In this document: positions 10,484-20,600 of the stretch, piece after piece | Position numbering within the stretch: position 1 is the first letter of the stretch | How the letters are laid out: each line of letters begins with the position of its first letter | Source of the DNA: Phocoena phocoena | Lineage: Eukaryota > Chordata > Mammalia > Artiodactyla > Phocoenidae | Assembly (NCBI RefSeq): GCF_963924675.1 | Contig: NW_027077448.1 | Location: forward strand, 496,001-560,000 | Length of the DNA: 64,000 nt | Direction: 5' to 3' | Notes under the pieces: generated by a model | Told to the model about the DNA's origin: nothing | What the model saw: only the letters and a program-made list of their open reading frames with translations | Database searches by the model: none | Made by a program: the position numbers and the translations under genes

Positions 10484-12230
10484 AACATCATAAGATATCA
10501 CTGATACACGGAATGTAAACTTGACTACACATGAACTGAATTACAAAACAGAACAGGGTCTCAAATTTAGAAAACCAACTAGTGCTTGCTTATGGGGAAA
10601 GGTGCCTTGGGGTGCTGCATAAAACTAGAGACTGAAATTAGCACAGATAATTTTCCATAAGCCAAATATGTAATAGACAAGACCTACTCCTTGCTCAACG
10701 AAATGGACCCAACACCACATATTCAACGCCTAGGAATATACCTGACTAGGAAGAATCTTAACACCCATGGATATATATGTCTCCGTAAGAGAATCAAGCG
10801 TGTGTACAGCGGCCGAAACGCAGCAGTGAAAATCCAATAAATCCCATTATCAAAATAAATTTCGAAAACAAAACACAAAGACAGTGAAATAGAGAGCAAT
10901 TCTTAAATAATTCACTCAGGGCATGTGATGCAACCGGGATTGACCACATCTACACCCAGAGCTGGTTGAGACATAAGGCTGGACACTTCAGGCTGATAAC
11001 ATTGGTGAGTTTCGGTGAGCAAATGCAGACCCTTTGAAGTCATACTGCATGGTACCCATTCCATGGGTCCCAACTCTCCAGGTTCAAGCGATTCTTCCTC
11101 CAGCTAAAACATGCATGGGAAACCCAGAGTATCGTGCACCGTGTGATTGGGAAATGATTTAAAATGCATCTCAGTTTTCGTATCCTGGTCCTCGGGTTCA
11201 CCATTCCAGATGCTTTACTAACACTCTCCCCGCTTAGAGAGTCAGTGCCTTTAACCTCCTCTTTGGCACAGCTTGCAATTTCTGTGCAAGATGAACTGGA
11301 ATAGGGAGAACCAATGAGAGACTAGCTGTAGGTGTCTGCACGGGCAAATGTAACGCTCATTGCCCACCAGGAAGAGGAATTAAACAAAGGCTCAGCGTGC
11401 CCTGCTGAAAACAGATTAGGGCCTGAAGCAATCCTGCGGTTTTGTGCCCAGCTCACAAGAAAGCGAGTTGAAGAAAGGAGCTCAGGGGCACTGTAATTCA
11501 CAAAGCTGCAGAGTTATAAATGACAGCTATCCTCCAAAAATATATTGAAGTAAGCCTGCGTAGGGGTCTTGAAAGCGGGGCAGAATTTCAGGAAAACGAT
11601 TGCAGGGGGTAGACTGGAATTGCCCTGAAAGCATAGGAAAAGAGGCAGAACGTCGACAATGATGCACTTGGCCAAAAAGGGCGTATGCGTTTTTTCCTGA
11701 ATATATTCAGGAAAAAATGCATACGCACTTTTTGGCCAACCAAGCATGCCTGTAAAGGAAATCTGCACTACAATGAAGTCTCACTGCCACCCTGGCAAAT
11801 GGGCCATCTGTAAATAGTGGAAAATACAGAAAGGTATGGCAGGATATAGAGAACAGTGAGGCTTGTTATGCTGATTGGCAGGATGTAAATTGCCAACAGC
11901 CACCCTGGAGAAGTGTATGGTGTTTACGGAAACACGTAAGAAATAAAGCAACACAGCCTATGGCAATTGAACTTATGGTCCTATTCCTTAGGGAAATTAA
12001 AATCAAAAACTGAGAGTCACCCCAAAGTTTGGGACGGCTGTGTTCCCAAGAAGCTCGTCTACAGTACCAGGTAAATATCCCAGAAAGCAAAAAATGGATA
12101 AAGAAGTTGTGGCACGTACGTGCAATGCAATATCACTCAGCAATGAAATCTGTGTCATCTGGCCCGTAGAGGCATAGTGAGTGGATGCAGGTACGGTGAT
12201 TCTACGTGAACTACGTCACACAGAAAAAGA
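10484..12230 (+). repeat. Satellite monomer 1.7, type I (1747 bp)
   Basis: Type I by gcaattgaactt and cctattcctta. The palindrome at 11668-11739 has right-arm changes (aaatgcatacgcac). It shares the agtggaaaat/cagtgaggcttg patch with monomer 1.6. A TGA in the relic frame (aactgagagtc, near 12010) closes it. Confidence 0.88.
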
Positions 12231-13976
12231 AACATCATAAGATATCACTAATACACGGAATGTAAACTTCACTACACATGAACTGAATTACAAAACAGAA
12301 CAGGGTCTCAAATGTAGAAAACCAACTAGTGCTTGCTTATGGGGAAAGGTGCCTTGGGGTGCTGCATAAAACCAGAGACTGAAATTAGCACAGATAACTT
12401 TCCATAAGCCAAATATGTAATAGACAAGACCTACTCCTTGTTCAACGAAATGGACCCAACACCACATATTCAACGCCTAGGAATATACCTGACTAGGAAG
12501 AATCTTAAAACCCATGGATATATATGTCTCCGTAAGAGAATCAAGCGTGTGTACAGCGGCCGATACCCAGCAGTGAAAATCCGATAAATCCCATTATCAA
12601 AATAAATTTCGAAAACAAAACACAAAGACAGTGAAATAGAGAGCAATTCTTAAATAATTCACTCAGGGCATGTGATGCAACCGGGATTGACCACATCTAC
12701 ACCCAGAGCTGGTTGAGACATAAGGCTGGACACTTCAGGCTGATAGCATTGGTGAGTTTGGGTGAGCAAACGCAGACCCTTTGAAGTCATACTGCATGGT
12801 ACCCATTCCATGGGTCCCAACTCTCCAGGTTCAAGGGATTCTTTCTCCAGGTAAAACATGCATGGGAAACCAAGAGTATCGTCCACCGTGTGATTGGGAA
12901 ATGATTTAAAATGCATCTCAGTTTTCGTATCCTGGTCCTCGGGTTCACCATTCCAGATGCTTTACTAACACTCTCCCCGCTTGGAGAGTCAGTGCCTTTA
13001 ACCTCCTCTTTGGCACAGCTTGCAATTTCTGTGCAAGATGAACAGGAATAGGGAGAACCTATGAGAGACTAGCTGTAGGTGTCTGCACGGGCAAATGTAA
13101 CGCTCATTGCCCACCAGGAAGAGGAATTAAACAAAGGCTCAGTGTGCCCTGCTGGAAACAGATTAGGGCCTGAAGCAGTCCTGCGGTTTTGTGCCCAGCT
13201 CACAAGAAAGCGAGTTGAAGAAAGGAGCTCAGGGGCACTGTAATTCACAAACCTGCAGGGTTATAAATGACAGCTATCTTCCAAAAGTATATTGAAGTAA
13301 GCCTGCGAAGGGGACTTGAAACCGGGGCAGAATTTGAGGAAAACGATTGCAGGGGTAGACTGGAATTGCCCTGAAAGCATAGGAAAAGAGGCACAACGTT
13401 GACAATGATGCACTTGGCCAAAAAGGGCGTATGCGTTTTTTCCTGAATATATTCAGGAAAAAACGCATACGCCCTTTTTGGCCAACCAAGCAAGCCTGTA
13501 AAGGAAATCTGCACTACAATGAAGTCTCACTGCCCCCTGGGCAAAAGGGCCATCTGAAAAAAGTGTAAAATCCAGAAAGGTAGGACAGGATATGGAGAAC
13601 AGGGAGCCTTGTTATGCTGATTGGCAGGATGTAAATTGCCAGCAGACACCCTGGAGAAGTGTATGGTGTTTCCTGAAACACGTAAGAAACGAAGCAACAC
13701 AGCCTATGGCACTTCCACTTATGGTCCTATAGCTTACGGAAATTAAATTCAAAAACAGACAGCCACCCCAATATTTGGGACGGCTGTGTTCACAAGAACC
13801 TCGTCTACAGTATCAGGTAAATATCCCAGAAATCAAAACATGGATAAAGAAGATGTGGCAGGTACGTACAATGCAATATCACCCAGCAATGAAATCTGTG
13901 TCATCAGGCCCGTAGCGGCATAGTGAGTGGATGCAGGTACGGTGATTCTTCGTGAACAACGTCACGCAGAAAAAGA
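12231..13976 (+). repeat. Satellite monomer 1.8, type II (1746 bp)
   Basis: Perfect palindrome at 13414-13485. It carries the gatacccagcag variant near 12560, as in monomers 1.2 and 1.4. Confidence 0.9.
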
Positions 13977-15722
13977 AACATCATAAGATATCACTAATAC
14001 ACGGAATGTAAACTTGACTACACATGAACTGAATTACAAAACAGAACAGGGTCTCAAATTTAGAAAACCAACTAGTGCTTGCTTATGGGGAAAGGTGCGT
14101 TGGGGTGCTGCATAAAACCAGAGACTGAAATTAGCACAGATAACTTTCCATAAGCCAAATATGTAATAGACAAGTCCTACTCCTTGCTCAACAAAATGGA
14201 CTCAACACAACATATTCAACGCCTAGGAATATACCTGACTAGGAAGAATCTTAAAACCCATGGATATATATGTCTCCGTAAGAGAATCAAGCGTGTGTAC
14301 AGCAGCCGAAATGCAGCAGTGAAAATCCGATAAATCCCATTATCAAAATAAATTTCGATAACAAAACACAAAGACAGTGAAATAGAGAGCAATTCTTAAA
14401 GAATTCACTCAGGGCATGTGATGCAACCGGGATTGACCACATCTACACCCAGAGCTGGTTGAGACATAAGGCTGGACACTTCAGGCTGATAGCATTGGTG
14501 AGTTTCGGTGAGCAAATGCAGACCCTTTGAAGTCATACTGCATGGTACCCATTCCATGGGTCCCACCTCTCCAGGTTCAAGGGATTCTTACTCGAGCTAA
14601 AACATGCATGGGAAACCCAGAGTATTGTCCACCGTGTGATTGGGAAACGATTTAAAATGCATCTCAGTTTTCGTATCCTGGTCCTCGGGTTCACCATTCC
14701 AGATGCTTTACTAACACTCTCCCTGCTTGGAGAGTCAGTGCCTTTAACCTCCTGTTAGGCACACCTTGCAATTTCTGTGCAAGATGAACAGGAATAGGGA
14801 GAACAAATGAGAGACAAGCTGTAGGTGTCTGCACGGGCAAATGTAACGCTCATTTCCGACCAGGAAGAGGAATTAACCAAAGGCTCAGCATGCCCTGCCG
14901 GAAACAGATTAGGGCCTGAAGCAATCCTGCGGTTTTGTGCCCAGCTCACAAGAAAGCGAGTTGAAGAAAGGAGCTCAGGGGCACTGTAATTCACAAACCT
15001 GCAGAGTTATAAATGACAGCTATCCTCCAAAAATATATTGAAGTAAGCCTGCGAAGGGGACTTGAAAGCGGGTCAGAATTTCAGGAAAATGATTGCAGGG
15101 GGTAGAACGGAATTCCTTGAAAGCATAGGAAAAGAGGCAGAACGTCGACAATGATGCACTTGGCCAAAAAGTGCGTATGCGTTTTTTCCTGAATATATTC
15201 AGGAAAAAACGCATACGCCCTTTTTGGCCAACCAAGCAAGCCTGTAAAGGAAATCTGCACTACAATGTAGTCTCACTGCCCCCCGGGCAAAAGGGCCATC
15301 TGAAAAAAGTGTAAAATCCAGAAAGGTAGGACAGGATATGGAGAACAGGGAGCCTTGTTATGCTGATTGGCAGGATGTAAATTGCCAGCAGCCACCCTGG
15401 AGAAGTGTATGGTGTTTCCTGAAACACGTAGGAAACAAAGCAACACAGCCTATGGCACTTCCACTTATGGTCCTATAGCTTACGGAAATTAAAATCAAAA
15501 ACAGACAGCCACCTCAAAGTTTGGGACCTATCTGTTCACAAGAACCTCTTTTACAGTACCAGGTAAATATCTCAGAGAGCAAACAATGGATAAAGAAGTT
15601 GTGGTACGTACGTACAATGGAATATCACTCAGCAATGAAATCTGTGTCATCAGGCCCGTAGCGGCATAGTGAGTGGATGCAGGTACGGTGATTCTACGTG
15701 AACTAGGTCACACAGAAATAGA
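13977..15722 (+). repeat. Satellite monomer 1.9, type II (1746 bp)
   Basis: Breaks the strict I/II alternation, being the second type II in a row. The palindrome at 15160-15231 has a left-arm-only change (aaagtgcg for aaagggcg). Divergence rises toward its right end (gggacctatctgttc, gaacctctttt), as expected near an array edge. Confidence 0.88.
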
Positions 15723-16573
15723 AACATCATAAAATATCACTAATACACAGTATGTAAACTTGACTACACATGAACTGAATTACAAAACAGAACAGTCTCA
15801 AATTTAGAAAACCAACTTGTGCTTTCTTATGGAGAAACGTGCGTTGGAGTGCTGCATAAAACCAGACACTGAAATTAGCACAGATACCGTTCCATAAGCC
15901 AAATATGTAATAGACAAGACCTACTCCTTGCTCAACGAAATGGACTCAACACCACATATTCAACGCCTAGCAATATACCTGACTAGGAAAAATCTTAAAA
16001 CCCGTGGATATTTATGTCTCCGTAAGAGAATCAAGAGTGTGTACAGCGGCATTAATGCAGCAGTGAAAATCTGATAAATCCCAGTGTCAAAAAAAAATTT
16101 CAAAAACAAAACACAATGACAGTGAGATAGAGAGCAATTCTTAAATAACTCACACAGGGCATGTGATGCAACCTGGTTTACCACATCTACACCCAGAGCT
16201 GGGTGAAAGATAAGGCTGGACCCTTTGGGCTGATAGCATTGGTGAGGTTCAGTGAGCAAATGCAGACCCTTTGATGTCATACTGCCTGGTACCCATTCCA
16301 TGGTTCCCAACTCTCCAGGTTCAAGGGATTCTTCCTTCTGCTAAAATTTGCATGCGAAACCCAGAGTATGCTCCACCGTGTGACTGGGAAACCTTTTTAC
16401 ATGCATGTCTGTTTTCGTCCCCTGGTACTCAGGTTCACCATTCCAGAACTTTTTCTTACACTCTCCCCATTTGGAGAGTCAGTGCCTTTAACCTCCTGTT
16501 TGGCACTGTTTGCAATTTCTGCGCAAGATGAACAGGAATACGGAGAACCAATGGGAGATTATCTGTAGGTGTG

Positions 16574-16586
16574 TGCACGGGCAAAT
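16574..16586 (+). repeat. Target-site duplication, left copy
   Basis: tgcacgggcaaat; the right copy at 17257-17267 reads tgcacgggcaa and continues tttt. The 11-bp exact match flanks the antisense L1 and equals the uninterrupted satellite sequence at this phase. Confidence 0.85.
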
Positions 16587-17256
16587 ATTTTTTTTAACAT
16601 CTTTATTGGGGTATAATTGCTTTACAATGGTGTGTTAGTTTTTGCTTTATAACAAAGTGAATCAGCTATACATATACATATGCTCCCTGTGTCTTCCCTC
16701 TTGTGTCTCCCTCCCTCCCTCTCTCCCCCTTCCACCCCTCCAGGCTGTCCCAACGCCCCGAGCTAATATCCCTGTGCCTTGCGGCTGCTTCCCCCTTGCT
16801 ATCTACCTTACTACATTTGTTAGTGTGTATATGTCCATGACTCTCTCTCGCCCTGTCAAAACTCACCATTCCCCCTCCCCATATCCTCAATTCCGTTCTC
16901 CAGTAGGTCTGCGCCTCTATTCCTGTCTTATCCCTAGGTTCTTCATGACATTTTTTTCCTTTAAATTCCATATATATGTGTTAGCATACGCTATTTGTCT
17001 TTTTCTTTCTGACTTACTTCACTCTGTATGACAGACTCTAGGTCTATCCATCTCATTACAAATAACTCAGTTTCATTTCTTTTTAAGGCTGAGTAATATT
17101 CCATTGTGTATATGTGCCACATCTTCTTTATCCATTCGTCCGATGATGGGTGCTTAGGTTCTTTCCATCTCCGGGCTATTGTAAATAGAGCTGCAATGAA
17201 CATTTTGGTACATGACTCTTTTTGAATTTTGGTTTTCTCAGGGTATATGCCCAGTA
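16587..17256 (-). mobile_element. 5'-truncated LINE-1 insertion (ORF2 C-terminus and 3'UTR), antisense
   Basis: On the minus strand it starts within ORF2, at the segment coding for ...FIAALFTIARRWKEPKHPSSDEW. It continues through the ORF2 C-terminus (16991-17203 is open) and a 3'UTR, to the typical ruminant/cetacean L1 end with a short A tail (seen as attttttttt at 16587-16596 on the plus strand). Flanking 11-bp duplications show target-primed insertion into a satellite monomer. The well-preserved frame and flanks suggest a fairly young insertion. At 670 bp it is strongly truncated and cannot move by itself. Confidence 0.92.
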
Positions 17257-17267
17257 TGCACGGGCAA
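17257..17267 (+). repeat. Target-site duplication, right copy
   Basis: tgcacgggcaa repeats the sequence at 16574-16584; satellite sequence resumes from here in the same phase. Confidence 0.85.
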
Positions 17268-17587
17268 TTTTAACACTCATTTCCCAACAGGAAAAGGAAT
17301 TAACCAAAGGCTCAGCATGCTGTGCTGGAACAAGATTAGGGCCTGAAGCAATCCTGCGGTTTTGTGGCCAGCTCACAAGAAAACGAGTTGAGGAAAGGAG
17401 CTCAGGGGCACTGTCATTCACATACCTGCAGACTTATAAATGACAGAAATCGTACAAAAATATATTGAATTAAGGCTGCGAAGAGGACTTGAAAGTGGGG
17501 CAGAATTGCTGGAATCCGATTTCAGGAGGTAGACGTGAATTGCTCTGAAAGCATAAGAGAAGTGGCAGAACCTCGTCAATGAAGCAC

Positions 17588-17617
17588 TTGGTCAAAAAGG
17601 GCATATGCATTTTTTAC
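17588..17617 (+). repeat. Truncated left arm of satellite palindrome at array 1 / 54-bp array junction
   Basis: Thirty nucleotides of the left arm remain (ttggtcaaaaagggcatatg then cattttttac). The right arm and the last 6 nt of the left arm are absent. The following base starts the 54-bp repeat array. Confidence 0.8.
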
Positions 17618-20600
17618 AGGGCCATCATTCACGGGAGTAGGAGGCTCCCAGCATGCTCCAGTGGCCAACAGAGGGCCCACGTTGCCAAGGCGATGTGAGC
17701 TAGCCAGGCAGGAGTGACCTGACATCAGAGGGCCCACCTCACAGAATGGTAGGGAACCCAGCCAGGATCAGACTCTCCCCAGAGGGCCCACATCACCAAG
17801 GTGATGGGAACCAGGCAGGAGTGTCCTCACACCCGTGGGGCCACATCATCAAAAGTTGAGGTACCCAGCACATGTGGCCTCAAACCAGAGGACCCACATC
17901 ACCATGGGTTTCGGAGTGAGGCAGGCAGGATTAACCTCACAACACATGTCCCATTGTATACAAAAGGTGAGGAAACCAGCAGTTGGATCTTCCTAGCAGG
18001 CGGCCCAGAGCACTGAGGCTATGAGATCCAGGCCGGCATGAACTCACAACAGAGGGCCCTCATTGTGATTCTGTAAGCAACCCAGCCGTTGTGACCTCAG
18101 AGCAGAAGGCCCACATCCCCATGGGGAAGGGAAACAAGCAGGAGTGTCATCGCAAGAGTGGGCACACATGAAAAAATGTGGGGAGCCCAGCAATTAGTGC
18201 CTGATGCCAGAGGGCCCTCATCACCGAGGGGCGGTGGCTCCCAGCCAGCTCCGACTGCTACCAGAGGGGCGACGTCACCAATGCGGAGTGCGACAACCAG
18301 GCAGGAGTGACCTCAGAGCAGAGGGTCAACCTCACAGAAGTGTGAAGAACCAAAGAGGATCAGATTCTCACCAGAGGGCCCACATCACCAAGGGAATGGG
18401 AACCAGGCAGGAGTGTCCTCACACTAGTGGGGCCACATCACCAAAAAGTGAGGGACCCAGCACACGTGGCCTCAAACCAGAGGACACACATCACAAGGGA
18501 GCTGGGATTGAGGCAGGCAGGAGGAGCCTCAAAACAGAGGGACCATAGAATTAAAGAGGTAAAGAATCCCGCAGTTGGAACCTCCCAGCAGGCGGCCAGG
18601 AGCAGCGAGACTATGGGATCCAGGCCGGAGTGATCTCACACCAGAGGGCCGTCATCATGAAACTGTGAGCAACCTAGGCGTTGGGATCTCAGAGCAGAAG
18701 GCCCACATTCCCATGGGGTTGGGAACCTGTCAGAAGTGTACTCGCACCACAGGGCATACATCAGAGAATTTAGGGAACCCAAGAGTTAGGGCCTGACGCC
18801 AGAGGGCCCTCATTACCAAGGGGAGGAGACTCCAATCAGGCACCAACACCCAACTGAGGTCCCACGTCGCCAAGGTGACGTGTGACAGCCAGGTAGGAGT
18901 GACCTCACCGCAGAGGGCCTACCTCACAGAAGGGTGAGGAACACAGCCAGGATAAGACTCTCACCAGAGGGCCCACATCACCAAGGTGATCAGAACCAGG
19001 CAGGAGAGTCTTCACACCAGTGTGGCCACATCATAGAAAGGTGAGGAACCCAGCACATGTGGCCTAAACCAGAAGACCCACATCTCCAAGGGGCTCGGAA
19101 TGAGGCAGGCAGGAGTAGCCTCACAACACAGGGCCTATAGAATAAAAAAGCTGAGGAATCCAGCAATGGGAACCTCCCAGCAGGCGGCCAAGAGCACCAA
19201 GTCTATGCGATTCAGGCCGCAGTAAACTCACAGCAGAGGGTCCACATCATGAAACTGCAAGCAACCCAGCCATTTGGACCTCAGAGCAGAAGGTCCACAT
19301 CCCCAAGGTGTTGGGAGCATGGCAGGAGTGTCCTCGCACCACTTAGCACATATCAGAAAATGTGGGTACCCAGCAGTTAGGGCCTGACGCCAGAGGGCCC
19401 TCATCACTGAGGGGAGGAGGCTCCCAGCATCTTCCAACTACCACAAGAGGGCCCACGTCGCCAAGGCGGGGTGTGCCAGCCAGGCAGGAGTGACCTCACA
19501 GCAGACGGCCCACCTCAAAGAAGTGTGAGGAACCCAACCAGGATCAGACTCTCACCAGAGATCCCATATCAGCAAGGGGATGGGAACCAGGCACGAGTGT
19601 CCTCACACCAGTGGGGCCACATCACTAAAAGATGAGGAAACTGGCACATGTGACCACAAACCAGAGGACCTACATCACCAAGGGGCTGGGAGTGACACAG
19701 GCAGGAGGAGCCTCCCAACACAGGGCCCAAAGAATAAAAAAGGTGAGGAACCCAGCAGTTGGAACTTCCCAGCAGGCGGCCCAGAGTACAGAGGCTATGG
19801 GATCTAGGAATGAGTGAACTAACACCAGAGAGCTAACATCAGGAAACTGTAAGCAACCCAGTCGTTGGATCCTCAGAGCAGAAGGCCCATATCGCCATGG
19901 GGATGGGAACATTTCACGAGTGTCCTGGCATCACTGGGCTCACATCAGAAAACCTGGGGAGCCCAGCAGTTAGAGCCTGACGCCAGAGGGACCTCATCAC
20001 CGAGGACAGGAGTCTCCAAAAGGATCCAACTGCCACCAGAGGGCCGACGTCACCAAGGCAATGGGAGCAAGCCAGGCAGGAGTTACCTCAGAGCACAGGG
20101 CCCACCTCACAGAACGGTAAGGAACCCAGCCAGGATCAGACTCTCACCAGAGGGGCCACATCACCAAGGGGCTGGGAAACAGGCACGAGTGTCCTCACAC
20201 CATTGGGGCCACATCATCGAAAGGTGAGGGACCCAGCACACGTGGCCTCACACCAGAGGACACACATCACAACGGGGCTGGGATTGAGGCAGGCAGGAGG
20301 AGCCTCAAAACAGAGGGCCCATAGAATAAAAAAGGTGAGGAATCCCGCAGTTGGAACCTCCCAGCAGGCGCCCAGGAGCAGCAAGCCTATGGGATCTAGG
20401 CCGGAATGAACGCACATCAGAGGGCCCTCATCATGAAACTGTGAGCACCCCAGCCGTTGGGACCTCAGAGCAGAAGGCCCAAATTTCCATGTGGTTGGGA
20501 ACCTGACAGGAGTGTACTCGCACCACAGGTCGCACATCTGCAAATTTTGGGAGCCCAGGAGTTAGGGTCTGACGCAAGAGGGCCCTCATTACCGAGGGAC

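Larger units (their letters stand above)
1..17617 (+). repeat. Satellite array 1 (common cetacean satellite type, ~1746-bp monomers)
   Basis: Head-to-tail monomers are marked by the recurrent block aacatcataagatatcac at 1, 1746 (one base changed), 3491, 5238, 6984, 8739, 10484, 12231, 13977 and 15723 (one base changed), giving periods of 1745-1755 bp. Monomers alternate between two subtypes. Type I has gcaattgcactt followed by cctattcctta and agagccacccca. Type II has cacttccactt or catttccactt followed by cctatagctta and agacagccacccca. The pair repeats every ~3.49 kb. Family identity rests on recalled knowledge of the ~1.75-kb cetacean satellite; tandem structure and subtypes are read directly. 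I saw no match to the CENP-B box in the monomer. Such satellites are normally heterochromatic; no function can be read from the sequence. Confidence 0.93.
15723..17617 (+). repeat. Satellite monomer 1.10, diverged, split by L1, broken in its palindrome
   Basis: Satellite sequence covers 15723-16586 and 17257-17617; the 670 bp between is an antisense L1 insertion. The monomer is visibly more diverged than 1.1-1.9. It ends 30 nt into the left palindrome arm (17588-17617), and unrelated 54-bp repeats follow directly. Confidence 0.88.

Noticed and set aside
18204..18548. Open frames with PHHQGAG-like repeats in the 54-bp array, both strands
   Set aside because: The unit length (~53.7) is not a multiple of three, so frames shift from unit to unit. 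Such frames are expected in GC-rich, stop-poor tandem DNA.
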